Assembly (NCBI GenBank): GCA_015231755.1
Contig: JADGAZ010000010.1
Coordinates: forward strand, 62,001 to 126,000
Length of the DNA stretch: 64,000 nt
Reading direction: 5' to 3'
Origin: Magnetococcales bacterium
Lineage (GTDB): Bacteria > Pseudomonadota > Magnetococcia > Magnetococcales > Magnetaquicoccaceae
The translations under genes and the position numbers were made by a program. This document shows, one piece after another, positions 54,606-64,000 of the stretch (positions are counted from its first letter, which is position 1; each line of letters begins with the position of its first letter). Below the pieces are notes generated by a model, which was given only the letters and a program-made list of their open reading frames with translations, did not search any database and was not told where the DNA came from.

Positions 54606-55352
54606 TCAGTGGATGAACTGACCGCCGTTGATGTCGATGTTGGCGCCGGTGATGAATCCGGACTTCTCGGAAGACAGGAACGCCACCACCCGTGCGATTT
54701 CCCAAGGTTCGGCGAGACGGCCGGCGGGAATCTGGGCGATGATGGCTTGCAGCACGTCCTCACGGATTTTTTTGACCATTTCCGTGGCCACGTAGCCGGG
54801 GCTGATGGTGTTGCAGGTGACGTTCTTGCGGATGCCTTCCTGGGCCACGGCCATGGTGAAGCCGTGCATGCCGGCTTTGGCCGCCGAATAGTTGGCCTGA
54901 CCGAACTGACCCTTGCGGCCATTGATGGAGGCGATGTTGACGATCCGTCCGAAGCCCCGATCCAGCATGCCCGGGAAGACCTGACGGGTGATGTTGAACA
55001 CGCTGTCCAGATTGACGCCGATCACCTGATTCCATTGATCCGCGGTCATTTTTTTCAAAACGCTGTCGCGGGTGATACCGGCGCAGTTGACCAGGACTTC
55101 CACGGGGCCCACTTCGGCCTCGATTTTTTCCACCGCTTGTTTGCAGGATTCGAAGTCCGCCACATCGGCTTCGTAAACGCCGACATCCAGTCCTTCGTCC
55201 CGCATGGCCTGTTTCCAGGCATCCAGGTTGGGGCACTCGAAGACCGGAGCACAGGTGGTTACCACCCGAAAGCCTTCTTTGCTCAAGGTTCTGCAAATTT
55301 CCGTGCCGATACCGCCAGCGCCACCCGTCACCAATGCCACTTTTCCGCTCAT
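54606..55352 (-). CDS. phaB: Acetoacetyl-CoA reductase
   Basis: SDR enzyme making (R)-3-hydroxybutyryl-CoA from acetoacetyl-CoA with NADPH. The 248-aa protein begins GKVALVTGGAGGIGTEI, has NCAGITRDSVLKKMT, and the catalytic S/Y/K in IASINGRKGQFGQANYSAAK. The C-terminus GANIDINGGQFIH is the PhaB ending. GAGGAG precedes ATG 55352. First gene of the pha cluster; no phaA thiolase is in the window. Confidence 0.93.
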   Translation of the reverse strand: MSGKVALVTGGAGGIGTEICRTLSKEGFRVVTTCAPVFECPNLDAWKQAMRDEGLDVGVYEADVADFESCKQAVEKIEAEVGPVEVLVNCAGITRDSVLKKMTADQWNQVIGVNLDSVFNITRQVFPGMLDRGFGRIVNIASINGRKGQFGQANYSAAKAGMHGFTMAVAQEGIRKNVTCNTISPGYVATEMVKKIREDVLQAIIAQIPAGRLAEPWEIARVVAFLSSEKSGFITGANIDINGGQFIH

Positions 55353-55684
55353 GATTCCGTTCTCCTCAAGTTGCCGGTTGTCCCTTTGATTGAAATTACC
55401 TCGGATTGTTCCCGATTGGCGCGGAAAGCCCCGCACCTGCGCGGCTCGGGTCACGCCCCTTGATCTGTGTTGCCGACCTTGCCGGCTTTTCGGTGGACTG
55501 AAAAGCCGATTTTCATGCCTGACAGTCTGATCTATGGGTAAGTTATGTTAATTACCTCTTTTTCGACCGTTTGAAAAGGGAACGTTTATCGCTCCGCTTG
55601 TTTTGTTGGGGTGGGGCGTGTCATAGTGGGAATCTGGGGGGAGTGGATCAGGCCTGGGCGGTGGGGTCAGGAGGACAAAGGGAC
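55353..55684. promoter_or_regulatory. Divergent intergenic region between phaB and the hybrid kinase
   Basis: It must hold both promoters, though no clear pair is seen. CGGCTTTTC (55483-55491) and GAAAAGCCG (55500-55508) form a hairpin of unknown role. AT-rich GTTATGTTAATTACC at about 55541 could be part of a promoter. Confidence 0.35.
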
Positions 55685-57955
55685 ATGCTCTTCGCGCGGA
55701 TTTGGCAGCGGTTGCGTCTGGATGTCAAGCTGATCGGCTCGACGCTGGTGCTCTTGGCCATTCCGATGGTGCTTTTGGGCTGGAATACCATCGTCGCCGA
55801 ACAGCGGGCGCTGCGGGAACGGATTCAAAGTCAGGGCGCCTCGTTGGCCGAGGCCGCGGCGATTTTTTCCATCGAGCCGCTGCTCACCCTGGACGATGCC
55901 ATTCTGGCCGGTTACGTCAAGCGTCTCACCCGCACCCAATACGACGTGGGCTTTGTGCGCATCCTCGACGCCAATGGCCGGGTGATCGCCCAATCCCCGG
56001 ATCCCCACGCCCCCGAAACCCATTTCCTCCCCGATGCCGGTGAAATGCGTCTGTTCCGGGTCGATGTTCTGGTGGAACCCGAAGATACCGAACCCCTCGG
56101 CGTGGTGGAGATCGGTCTTTCCACCCGCCACGCGGATCAGGCCGCCTCTTCCCGGATGCGGGATTGGCTGACCGCGTTTATCGGCATTTTTGTCATTCTT
56201 GGATTTTCCCTCTCTTTGCTGTTGAAAAAAATCGTCACCGATCCGGTGCGCCGTCTGGACCGTTATGCCAAGGCCCTGGGACAAGGAGACATGGAGTCGG
56301 TCATCGTGCTTCCCGGCGAAGACGAAATGAGCCGTCTGGCCGCAGCCCTGGACGCCATGCGTCGCGACATCCGGGATTCCCACGCCGCGGTCCGGCGTCA
56401 GGAGGAGTATGTCGCCAGTCTGGTGGACAGCGCCTTGGACATGATCCTCTCCGTGGATCCGGAACAGCGCATCGTGGTGTTCAATCCGGCGGCGGAAAAG
56501 ATTTACGGCTATGCGGCGGCGGAGGTCCGGGGGCAACCGTCATCTTTGCTGTGCGCGGGGCCGGAAGAGTCGGAACGGCTTTATGCCGCCATCCGCGCCA
56601 CTGGAAAGTTCATGGGGGAGTTGATCGGACGTCGCAAGGACGGTTCCCGTTTTCCGGTGTTCATGTCCGCGTCGCTGCTCAAGGATCGCAAGGGACAGGT
56701 GATGGGGGTGCTGGGCAGCGCCCGGGATCTCACCGAACAGAAACGGGTGGCGGAACTGGATCGGGCCAGAAAGTCCGCCGAGGCGGCCAATCAGGCCAAA
56801 AGCGCGTTTCTGGCGGTCATGAGCCATGAAATCCGCAGCCCCATGAATGGGGTGATCGGCATGGCGGATCTGTTGGCCTCCACGGAGCTTTCCCCGGATC
56901 AGCGTCAGTATGTGGAGATCATTTTGCGTTCCAGCCATTCGTTGCTGGCGCTTCTGAACGACATTCTCGACTTTTCCAAGGTGGAGGCCGGCGCCCTGAA
57001 ACTGGAATTCACCGAGTTCAATCCCCGGGAGGTGGTGGGGATGACCTGTGAACTCCTGGAGGCCACCGCCCGCAACAAGGGCATCGGGCTGTATCACGAG
57101 GTGGATCCGGCGGTTCCGGAGTGTGTGCGGGGGGATGCGTTGCGGCTGCGACAGATCCTGATCAACCTGGTGGGCAACGCCATCAAGTTCACCCCTTCCG
57201 GGGAGGCCCGGGTGCGGGTCTCTTGGGTCGCGGGAGAGTCGGACGACATGTGGCCCATTGCGTTGCATTTCACGGTGGCCGATACCGGCGTGGGGGTGCC
57301 GGCGGACAAGCAGGAGGTGATCTTCGACCGTTTCAGTCAGGCGGATCTTTCCACCACCCGTCGTTTTGGCGGCGTGGGACTGGGTTTGACCATCTCCCGG
57401 CAACTGGTGGCGTTGATGCAGGGTCGCATGTGGTTGGAAAGCCCCGGGGAAGGGTTGGGGAGCACGTTTCATTTCATGGTGCGTTTTCAGGCCTGTTGTG
57501 GCGTCGAACGGGTGGTGGCGGCTCCGGAGTCCGCTTTGGTTCCGGTGTTGGGGGAGGGGAATCGTTCCTGGCGGGTGTTGGTGGTGGATGATGGTCTGGA
57601 CAATCGGGTATTGGCCGAACACATTTTGGGTCGCATGGGGCATGCGGTGGAGCTGGCGGTGGATGGCCGGGATGCGTTGGAGCAGTTGCGGCGGCAGCCT
57701 TTCGACATCGTGTTGATGGATGTGCAGATGCCCGAAATGGATGGCATCGTGGCCACCCGGCTGATTCGCGCCGGGACGCTGGGGGCGGAGGTGGCTCGGG
57801 TTCCCATTCTGGGGGTGAGCGCCGGAGCCTTGCAAGAAGAGATGGAACGGGGGTTGGCCGCGGGCATGGATGAATTCTTGACCAAGCCGTATCGGGCGCG
57901 GGTGTTGCTGGAGGCGGTGGGGCGTCTGGCGGGGCGTGTCGGGGAGCAGGGGTGA
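55685..57955 (+). CDS. Hybrid sensor histidine kinase with PAS and receiver domains
   Basis: A 756-aa membrane sensor. Order: transmembrane helix (about 14-36), periplasmic sensor with [18 protein letters not shown], second helix (about 163-183), HAMP, PAS (about 250-360), HisKA with phospho-His in [14 protein letters not shown], HATPase ([23 protein letters not shown]) and a C-terminal receiver ([14 protein letters not shown]). CAGGAGG precedes ATG 55685, so the longer frame is rejected. It has no partner regulator beside it. The ATPase gene overlaps its stop. Confidence 0.9.
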   Translation: MLFARIWQRLRLDVKLIGSTLVLLAIPMVLLGWNTIVAEQRALRERIQSQGASLAEAAAIFSIEPLLTLDDAILAGYVKRLTRTQYDVGFVRILDANGRVIAQSPDPHAPETHFLPDAGEMRLFRVDVLVEPEDTEPLGVVEIGLSTRHADQAASSRMRDWLTAFIGIFVILGFSLSLLLKKIVTDPVRRLDRYAKALGQGDMESVIVLPGEDEMSRLAAALDAMRRDIRDSHAAVRRQEEYVASLVDSALDMILSVDPEQRIVVFNPAAEKIYGYAAAEVRGQPSSLLCAGPEESERLYAAIRATGKFMGELIGRRKDGSRFPVFMSASLLKDRKGQVMGVLGSARDLTEQKRVAELDRARKSAEAANQAKSAFLAVMSHEIRSPMNGVIGMADLLASTELSPDQRQYVEIILRSSHSLLALLNDILDFSKVEAGALKLEFTEFNPREVVGMTCELLEATARNKGIGLYHEVDPAVPECVRGDALRLRQILINLVGNAIKFTPSGEARVRVSWVAGESDDMWPIALHFTVADTGVGVPADKQEVIFDRFSQADLSTTRRFGGVGLGLTISRQLVALMQGRMWLESPGEGLGSTFHFMVRFQACCGVERVVAAPESALVPVLGEGNRSWRVLVVDDGLDNRVLAEHILGRMGHAVELAVDGRDALEQLRRQPFDIVLMDVQMPEMDGIVATRLIRAGTLGAEVARVPILGVSAGALQEEMERGLAAGMDEFLTKPYRARVLLEAVGRLAGRVGEQG

Positions 57956-58602
57956 TGGAGGAATCCCCCTTGATGGTGTTGAGTCGGGTTGTGGTTCCCC
58001 CTTGGCCGGTGGTGGATCTGGAAATTTTTTTCGGGGATTTTGTGGCTTTTTTGGCCGGGGAGTCGGCGGGCAAGAGTCGTCTGGCCCGGGTGATGGCCGG
58101 TTTGGCCTCTCCGGAGTCGGGTCGGGTGGTGTGGCACGGGGAGCCGGGTGGCATCGGCATGGTGTTCCGGGTGCCGGATTTGCGTTTTTTGTGCGCCACG
58201 CCTCGGGAAGAGGTGGCGTTGACCCCGGCGGCCCGGGGGGTGCAGGGGGAGGCCTTGCGGGAAAGGATCGAAGAGTCCTTGGCGTTGGCCGGGGTGGATG
58301 GGGCGTTGCTGGATCGGGAGTGGATCGGGTTGTCGGCTTCGGAGCGTTACCGGGTGGCGTTGGCGTCGGTCTTTGCGGCCCGCCCTGGCTTGATGATTCT
58401 GGATGAGCCGGGCAACATGTTGTCGGATGCCGGGGAGGAGGCGTTGGCCGACAGTCTGCGCCAGTTCTCCCGGATCCACGGCACGGCGATGGTTTTTTTT
58501 ACCAGCCGCGCCCCGCGGGCGGAACGCTTCGCGTCGCGCATTGTGTCCACAATTATTGAAAAAAAAGAAGGGGTCTGGGGAATTCATTCCCCAGGACTTT
58601 GA
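57955..58602 (+). CDS. Degenerate ABC-type ATPase, CbiO-like
   Basis: 215 aa. Walker A AGESAGKS and Walker B LMILDEPG are intact, with RVMAGLASPESG as in ABC ATPases. But the Q-loop Gln is replaced (VFRVPD for VFQxPD), the signature LSGGQ reads LSASE, and the switch His is absent (FFTSR). No permease is adjacent. The last residues IEKKEGVWGIHSPGL are encoded by the repeat element that follows, so the original C-terminus was lost or extended. GTG 57952 is an alternative start. Function unclear. Confidence 0.7.
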   Translation: MEESPLMVLSRVVVPPWPVVDLEIFFGDFVAFLAGESAGKSRLARVMAGLASPESGRVVWHGEPGGIGMVFRVPDLRFLCATPREEVALTPAARGVQGEALRERIEESLALAGVDGALLDREWIGLSASERYRVALASVFAARPGLMILDEPGNMLSDAGEEALADSLRQFSRIHGTAMVFFTSRAPRAERFASRIVSTIIEKKEGVWGIHSPGL

Positions 58603-58705
58603 TTTTAAAAATAAAAAATTTTATTTTATTATTTTAAAAGAAATAAACAAAAAAATCAAAACCCTGGGGAATGAATTCCCCAGACCCCTTCTTTTCTTTT
58701 AATGG
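58552..58705. repeat. Nested inverted-repeat element, copy 7
   Basis: Left TTATTGAAAAAAAAGAAGG with CTGGGGAATTCATTCCCCAG, AT-rich centre, right CTGGGGAATGAATTCCCCAG then ACCCCTTCTTTTCTTTTAATGG. It overlaps the last 51 bases of the ABC-type ATPase gene and lies before the M16 peptidase gene. Confidence 0.85.
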
Positions 58706-58728
58706 TTTGACTCAATTTCTCCAGCAGG

Positions 58729-60048
58729 ATGAACTTCATGTATGAATCCATTCCGGATCCGCTCCACCACATCCACCGTCTCGACAACGGCCTGATCGTC
58801 GGCGTGTTTCCCATGCCCTGGCTCCACGAGGTGGGGGCGACCCTGATGGTGCGGGCCGGCAGTCGCTTCGAGGAACCCCGACAGGCGGGCATCGCCCATT
58901 TTCTGGAACACATGCTGTTCAAAGGCACCGTGTCCATTCCGGATCCCACCGGATTCCATACCCATCTGGAATCCATGGCCGCCGACATGAACGCCGCCAC
59001 AGGCCAGGAGACCAATGCCTATTGGATCACCCTGCCCCCGGAATGGCTCAAGGAGGGATTCACCGCTTTTTGCGAGATGTTCACCCAACCGGCTCTTTCG
59101 GATATCGAAACCGAACGCCGGGTGATCCTGGAAGAGATGCGGGAGGACGAAAACGATCAAGGGGAGTTGGCAGTGCCGTCGGTTCTCGGGGGCATGGCCT
59201 TGTGGCCGGGCCATCCGTTGGCCCGTTCGGTGCTGGGTACCCGGGAAACCGTGGGATCGATCCAGACGCCCGCCCTGCGGGAGTACTTGGCGCGCCACTA
59301 CCGGGGGGGAACCATGGCGGTGGCGTTTTGTGGTCCCATCGAGTCGCAACAGGCCCTGGAACTGGCCAATGCCACCCTGGGTCGCCTTCCCCCCGGCCAG
59401 GGAGCGAGCAGTCAGCCTCCGGTCAATCTCCCCGCCGGACCCCACTGGGTGGCGGTGGATGATCAAACCTCCCAGTTTTCTCTCTCCCTTTATTTTCGGA
59501 CCCAGGGATTCCGGGACGCGGGCTATTATCAGGCCGCCGCCCTGCGTCGCCTGCTGGATGATGGTTTCTCGTCCCGATTGCAAGCCGTGGTGCGGGAACG
59601 ACATGGATTGGCCTACGATGTCTGGTCCGCCTTCACCACCCATTCGGATGCCGGATTCCTGGAGGTGGGGGCTTCCCTCTCTCCGGATCACCTGGACGAG
59701 GCGTTTCAGGTGCTGTTCGCGCAACTGGACTCCCTCATCCAGGCTCCTCCCGCTCCGGAGGAGTGGCAACGGCTGATGGTCCGTTGGCGCTCCGGTCTGC
59801 TGGTCACCCTCGATCGGCCTGCCGAATTGATCGAACGCTATCTGGGAGATCTGCTGTTCGACTCCGCCGAATCCCTGGATTATTCCTGGCAACAGGCCCG
59901 CGCCATCGATCCGGCCCGACTGCCCGACTTCGCGGCCCGACTGCTGCGTCCGGAAAACCTCGCGGTGGTCCTCATCGGCCCGGAGGCCCGCAAGGTTCTG
60001 CCCAGACTCAAGAACGCCTTCACCCGGTTCACGAGGCGGATGGGGTGA
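58729..60048 (+). CDS. M16-family zinc peptidase
   Basis: A 439-aa peptidase of the mitochondrial-processing-peptidase/pitrilysin type. The inverted zinc motif HFLEHMLFKG holds H57, E60 and H61, and the distal Glu is in the ETERRVILEEM block about 76 residues on. It has the usual two-domain C-terminus with GLAYDVWSAF. A second ATG at 58738 has a better placed AGGAT and may be the true start. No signal peptide is seen. Confidence 0.9.
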   Translation: MNFMYESIPDPLHHIHRLDNGLIVGVFPMPWLHEVGATLMVRAGSRFEEPRQAGIAHFLEHMLFKGTVSIPDPTGFHTHLESMAADMNAATGQETNAYWITLPPEWLKEGFTAFCEMFTQPALSDIETERRVILEEMREDENDQGELAVPSVLGGMALWPGHPLARSVLGTRETVGSIQTPALREYLARHYRGGTMAVAFCGPIESQQALELANATLGRLPPGQGASSQPPVNLPAGPHWVAVDDQTSQFSLSLYFRTQGFRDAGYYQAAALRRLLDDGFSSRLQAVVRERHGLAYDVWSAFTTHSDAGFLEVGASLSPDHLDEAFQVLFAQLDSLIQAPPAPEEWQRLMVRWRSGLLVTLDRPAELIERYLGDLLFDSAESLDYSWQQARAIDPARLPDFAARLLRPENLAVVLIGPEARKVLPRLKNAFTRFTRRMG

Positions 60049-60111
60049 AAAGGGTCGTGAAATTTTTTTTGAGCGGTCGTGCCTGTCATCGACGCGTGGA
60101 GTGACCAATCC

Positions 60112-61308
60112 ATGGAAATGTACGAGTGGGAAGCCCTCTCCAAAAACGGAGAGAAACGCAAAGGAGAGATGGAGGGGAAGGATCCGGGGGCGGTGATGGC
60201 GCAACTGCGTCGTCAGGGGTTGAAAAATCCCACGGTGCGGAAAAAATCCGCCAAGTCCCTCAAAGGGGGCAAGATCACCGAAATGGAGATCGTGGTCTTC
60301 ACCCGGCAATTGGCCACCATGGTAGGGGCCGGTCTGCCCCTGGTTTCGTGTTTCGATCTGGCGGCCAAGGGGGCGGAAAACCGTACGCTCCAGGAGGTGA
60401 CCCTGCGGGTCAAGGCCGATATCGAGGCGGGTACCACCCTGACCGACGCCATGACCAAAGAACCCGCCATGTTCGATGACCTGTTCATCAACCTGGTGCA
60501 AGCCGGAGAGCAGTCCGGCATCCTGGAGGCGGTGTTGAACCGCCTCGCCATCTACAAGGAAAAATCCGCCGCCTTGAAGGCCAAGGTCAAGTCCGCCATG
60601 ACCTATCCGGTCGCGGTGCTGGTGATCGCGTTCATCATCACCGGGGTGTTGATGATCTTCGTGGTACCCACTTTCGCCGATCTGTTCAAAAGTTTCGGCG
60701 CCGAACTGCCCATGCCGACGCGCATCGTGATCGGGATTTCCAATTGGGTCCAGGCCAGTTGGTGGATGGTGCTGGTGGTGATGGGGGGAGCCGGCTGGTC
60801 GTTTGCCAACGCCTATCGGAAAAATCGGCTGTTTCACTACCAGATTGACAAACTGCTCCTGAAACTGCCCATTTTCGGCATCATCTTGCGCAAGGCCGCC
60901 GTGGCCCGGTTTGCCCGCACCTTCGGCACCATGATCGCCGCCGGCACACCGATTCTCGACTGCCTGGAAAATGTCGCCAAAACCGCCGGCAACCTGGTGG
61001 TGGAAGAGGCGGTGATGAATGCCCGTGCTTCCATCTCCGAGGGGCGTACCCTCACCGAACCCCTGGCGGTTTCCGGAATTTTTCCCCCCATGGTCACCCA
61101 GATGATCGGCATCGGCGAATCCACCGGCAATCTGGAGGTGATGCTCGCCAAGGTCGCCGACTTCTACGAAGCCGAGGTGGATCGCGCCGTGGACAGCCTC
61201 ACCGCCCTGCTGGAACCGTTGATCCTGGTGATTCTCGGGGTGCTGATCGGCGGTCTGGTGGTGGCCATGTACATGCCCATCTTCCAGATGGGATCGGTGG
61301 TGGGTTAG
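60112..61308 (+). CDS. pilC: Type IV pilus inner-membrane platform protein PilC
   Basis: A 398-aa GspF/PilC-family protein. The start MEMYEWEALSKNGEK is typical, then two T2SSF domains (FTRQLATMVGAGLPLV; FARTFGTMIAAGTPIL) and three membrane helices, the last LILVILGVLIGGLVVAMYMP. It anchors the pilus machine and works with the PilB/PilT ATPases. It is followed directly by pilS-pilR. Confidence 0.94.
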   Translation: MEMYEWEALSKNGEKRKGEMEGKDPGAVMAQLRRQGLKNPTVRKKSAKSLKGGKITEMEIVVFTRQLATMVGAGLPLVSCFDLAAKGAENRTLQEVTLRVKADIEAGTTLTDAMTKEPAMFDDLFINLVQAGEQSGILEAVLNRLAIYKEKSAALKAKVKSAMTYPVAVLVIAFIITGVLMIFVVPTFADLFKSFGAELPMPTRIVIGISNWVQASWWMVLVVMGGAGWSFANAYRKNRLFHYQIDKLLLKLPIFGIILRKAAVARFARTFGTMIAAGTPILDCLENVAKTAGNLVVEEAVMNARASISEGRTLTEPLAVSGIFPPMVTQMIGIGESTGNLEVMLAKVADFYEAEVDRAVDSLTALLEPLILVILGVLIGGLVVAMYMPIFQMGSVVG

Positions 61309-62913
61309 TTGATTCCCCTGCCGCCCCTCTCCTCCCGTTCGCGGCGGCTGGTGCGGCTGCTGTTGCCCCGGCTGGCCATCGGTTTCGGATTGCTTTTGTT
61401 CATCACCGTGGCCCCGCCCCTGGAAGAGGGATGGTCCGATGACCGGGTGTTGCTACGCCTGTTCGTGGTGGTGATGTTTTTGATGGTCATCGGTTATCTG
61501 TGGTGGCTGCGGGCCGGTCGCGATCCCGAATGGCTGGTGCGCGCCCAATGCGTGGTCGATCCTTGGCTGGTGGTGGTGCTGGTGCTGCTGACCGGAGGAT
61601 TTCACAGTCCGTTTTTGTTTCTCAATGGACTGGTCACCCTGAACGCCGCGTTTTTGCTGGGGCGTCGGGGGGCCATGTTGACGGCGGGTCTGATTCTGCT
61701 GCTCACCGCCGCCGCCCTCTCCTTGACCACTCTGCTGTTGGGAACCCCTGTGGAACCGGCTCCGGTGCTGCTCGGCGGGCTGGTGTTGCATGGCGCGGTC
61801 TATTTTCTCACCGCGTTTTTGGGGGGAACCCTGGCCCAGCGGGCGGCAGGGTTGCAGTCGGCGTTCGAGCGTCAGACCGACAGCTTGGCGGATCTGGCCG
61901 CCTTGCACGAACAGATTGTGGCCGCCGTGCCCTATGGTCTGATTCTGGTGAACAATCAAGGATGGGTGCGGGCGGCCAATCCCGGCGCCAGCGAGTTCGC
62001 CCCCGGGGAGATGAGTCGGGGATTGATGGGCTGGGCGCTGCGGCGGATCGATCCGGCTTTGGCCTGGGCGGTGGAGTGGGCCGCGGGGGAGACCGTCTAT
62101 GTGGAGGTGCCGACCCGGGGGCGTATTCTGGGGTTGAATGTGTCGTTTTTGCGGGATCGGCTCGGGGAGCGGATCGGGGCGTTGCTGGTGATCCGGGATT
62201 TGACCCCCATGAAAACCCTGGAACGGGAACTGGCGGAACGGGAACGGTTGGCCTGGATCGGTCGCATGTCGGCGGGCATGGCCCACGAAATTCGCAATCC
62301 CCTGGCCTCGATTTTGACGGCGGCCTACATGCTCGCGCCGGCGGATGCCCGGGAACAGCGTATGCTGGGGATCATTCGCGAAGAGGTGGCGCGAGTCAAG
62401 CAGTTGACCGGGGATTTTCTGCTGTTTGCCCGGGGGGCGCGTCCCCGACGCCAACCGGTGAACATGGCGGAATTTTTGGCCGACATGGAGGAGCGGGCGC
62501 GGCGGGATCCCCGCTGGGGCGGGCGGAACATGGTGATGGAACTGTCGGATCCGGGGGTGATGATCGGGTTTGATCCGGATCATCTGCGTCAGATTTTCTG
62601 GAACCTGTTGCTCAACGCCGCCCAGGCCGCGCCGGAGGGAAAACGGGTGGTGGTGCGGGTCGCGCCTTTGGAGAGCGGACGGGTGGAAGTGGTGGTGCAT
62701 GACGACGGACCCGGGGTGGATCCGGGAATTCTGCCCCGATTGATGGAGCCGTTTTTCACCACCCGGCCCAACGGATCGGGTTTGGGATTGGCGGTGGTGT
62801 ATCATCTGGTGGTGTTGAACGGGGCTTCGTTGCGACTGGAAAACGGTGCGGCGGGGGGATTGCGGGTGGTGATGCAGGTCGAGGGGGCTTATGGCGGAGA
62901 TTCTGGTTTGTGA
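61309..62913 (+). CDS. pilS: Sensor histidine kinase PilS
   Basis: A 534-aa kinase with a TTG start immediately after the pilC stop. Several N-terminal membrane helices fill residues about 20-175. A PAS-like region follows, then HisKA with AHEIRNPLASILTA and HATPase (NLLLNAAQAAPEG, GSGLGLAVVYHLV). Its place next to pilC and the sigma-54 regulator supports PilS, which senses pilin in the membrane. Confidence 0.9.
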   Translation: MIPLPPLSSRSRRLVRLLLPRLAIGFGLLLFITVAPPLEEGWSDDRVLLRLFVVVMFLMVIGYLWWLRAGRDPEWLVRAQCVVDPWLVVVLVLLTGGFHSPFLFLNGLVTLNAAFLLGRRGAMLTAGLILLLTAAALSLTTLLLGTPVEPAPVLLGGLVLHGAVYFLTAFLGGTLAQRAAGLQSAFERQTDSLADLAALHEQIVAAVPYGLILVNNQGWVRAANPGASEFAPGEMSRGLMGWALRRIDPALAWAVEWAAGETVYVEVPTRGRILGLNVSFLRDRLGERIGALLVIRDLTPMKTLERELAERERLAWIGRMSAGMAHEIRNPLASILTAAYMLAPADAREQRMLGIIREEVARVKQLTGDFLLFARGARPRRQPVNMAEFLADMEERARRDPRWGGRNMVMELSDPGVMIGFDPDHLRQIFWNLLLNAAQAAPEGKRVVVRVAPLESGRVEVVVHDDGPGVDPGILPRLMEPFFTTRPNGSGLGLAVVYHLVVLNGASLRLENGAAGGLRVVMQVEGAYGGDSGL

Positions 62914-64000
62914 CGACGAGACCAATTTGCGGGAGCTGTTGTGTCTGGCCTTGGAGGGCAATGGTCACCGCACTCTGACGGCGGCCACCGGGGCCGAGGC
63001 GTTGCGGCTGCTGGAGCAGGCCCCCTGGGAGTTGTTGCTCACCGATTTGCGACTGCCGGATGTGAGCGGTCTGGAGGTGTTGCGCCGCGCCAAGGAGCTG
63101 GCCCCGGAGCGGCCCGCGTTGTTGATGACTGCCTTCGCTTCGGCGGCCACCGCCGTGACCGCCATGAAGGAGGGAGCGTTCGATTATCTGGAAAAACCCT
63201 TCGACATGGAAGAGTTGCATCTGGCGGTGGCCCGCGCCCTGGAGCAGGGGGCGTTGAAGCGGGAGAACGTGCGGTTGCGACAGGCCGTCGGGGAGCGGGA
63301 TGCGGGAGAGGAGATCGTCGGGGTTTCGTTGGTGATGCGTCGGGTGTTGGAGCTGGCGCGACGGGCGGCGCGCACCGATGCGTCGGTGTTGATCACCGGG
63401 GAGTCGGGGACCGGCAAGGAGCTGGTGGCCCGTTTCATTCACGGGTGCAGCGGTCGGGCGAAAGGACCGTTCGTGGCGGTGAACTGCGCGGCGGTGCCTG
63501 AAGGATTGATCGAAAGCGAACTGTTCGGACATGCCAAGGGGGCTTTTACCGGAGCGGTGGCCCATCGTCCGGGTCTGTTCGTGGAAGCCGATCACGGAAC
63601 CTTGTTTCTCGACGAGATCGGCGAAACCCCTTTGGCGTTGCAGGCCAAGCTGCTGCGGGTGGTGCAGGAGCGTTTGGTGCGTCCGGTGGGGGGGGTGGGG
63701 GAGCGGTCCGTGGATGTGCGCCTGTTGGCCGCGACCAATCGGGATCTGATGGAGTTCACCGCTGCCGGACGGTTTCGGGAGGATCTGCTGTATCGGATCA
63801 ATGTGGTGAATTTGAGACTGCCCCCTCTGCGGGAGCGCCGGGAGGATATTCCGTTGCTCGCGGCCCGTTTCGTGGAAAAACATGCCCGGAAATATGGCCT
63901 GACCATTCACGGTCTCTCCCCGGAGGTGATGGATTGTTTGATGCGTCACCACTATCCGGGCAACGTGCGGGAGCTGGAGAATCTGGTGGAAGGGGCGGTG
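62891..64000 (+). CDS. pilR: Sigma-54-dependent response regulator PilR (partial, cut at window end)
   Basis: 370 codons are visible without a stop. Receiver domain with phospho-acceptor D52 (LLTDLRLPD), then the AAA+ activator domain: GESGTGKE Walker A, GAFTGA sigma-54 contact loop, FLDEIGE Walker B and NVRELENL. The start overlaps pilS by 23 bases. PilR activates the pilin gene with sigma-54. The DNA-binding C-terminus lies beyond the window. Confidence 0.93.
   Translation, partial: MAEILVCDDETNLRELLCLALEGNGHRTLTAATGAEALRLLEQAPWELLLTDLRLPDVSGLEVLRRAKELAPERPALLMTAFASAATAVTAMKEGAFDYLEKPFDMEELHLAVARALEQGALKRENVRLRQAVGERDAGEEIVGVSLVMRRVLELARRAARTDASVLITGESGTGKELVARFIHGCSGRAKGPFVAVNCAAVPEGLIESELFGHAKGAFTGAVAHRPGLFVEADHGTLFLDEIGETPLALQAKLLRVVQERLVRPVGGVGERSVDVRLLAATNRDLMEFTAAGRFREDLLYRINVVNLRLPPLRERREDIPLLAARFVEKHARKYGLTIHGLSPEVMDCLMRHHYPGNVRELENLVEGAV

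Noticed and set aside
62941-63501. A 186-codon plus-strand frame inside the pilR region
   Set aside because: It is Gly/Arg-rich and out of frame with the clear receiver and AAA+ motifs of pilR, which runs off the window end.

Overview
The window reads as chromosomal DNA of a Gram-negative, respiring proteobacterium. It has a bc1 complex with a Tat-type Rieske protein, a cytochrome c, an outer-membrane porin, a type IV pilus locus, TusA/DsrE2 sulfur-carrier proteins and a class III polyhydroxyalkanoate (PHA) synthase. hemE lies directly beside a cluster of DnaA-box-like sites, as in alphaproteobacterial origins. A deep-branching alphaproteobacterium such as a member of the Magnetococcales fits this mixture, but that placement is inference. 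No magnetosome, rRNA or tRNA gene was seen.

Layout. 1-396: non-coding, origin-like. 397-5019: hemE-hemN-hemY-dnaQ, each joined to the next by a 4-base ATGA overlap. 5423-8131: petABC (bc1 complex), then a strong terminator. 8350-13128: a LysR regulator, a HAD phosphatase, a class I fumarase and an SDR. 13173-20192 (minus): fmt, def, priA, a small Cys-rich ORF coupled to a sugar aminotransferase, lysA and an LptM-type lipoprotein. 20367-25746 (minus): cytochrome c and the arginine cluster argD-argF-argG-argH. 25939-30547: tusA-dsrE2, an unknown membrane-anchored protein, a DUF3576 lipoprotein, an Rpn-type nuclease and a porin. 31142-34928: pyrR-pyrB-pyrC-pyrK. 35061-37794: a divergent CadR-like regulator and a heavy-metal P-type ATPase sharing a MerR-type promoter, followed by an EF-G paralogue. 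40268-45021: a lipase-like protein and a methyltransferase/glycosyltransferase/asparagine synthase set that looks like surface-glycan metabolism. 45118-48861: two internally deleted IS66-family remnants bracketing one large phage-type tailspike gene, then a ThDP enzyme. 51055-55352 (minus): phaB-phaR-phasin-phaE-phaC. 55685-60048: a hybrid histidine kinase, a degenerate ABC ATPase and an M16 peptidase. 60112-64000: pilC-pilS-pilR, with pilR cut by the window end.

Two signals are not ordinary genes. The first is a family of nested inverted repeats at seven intergenic sites (about 8228, 12109, 14654, 17026, 34922, 40055 and 58552). Each unit has a poly-A/poly-T-flanked GGGTCTGGGG...CCCCAGACCC structure, most are paired into long cruciforms, and every one touches the 3' end of a gene. 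They look like a dispersed bidirectional-terminator or MITE-like family. The second is the tailspike, with a T7-type adaptor, a pectate-lyase-like helix and an S74 chaperone. It stands alone, without other phage genes, between the two IS66 remnants and beside surface-glycan genes.

Most genes are core metabolism in compact operons. Function calls rest on motifs read by eye; no database search was possible.
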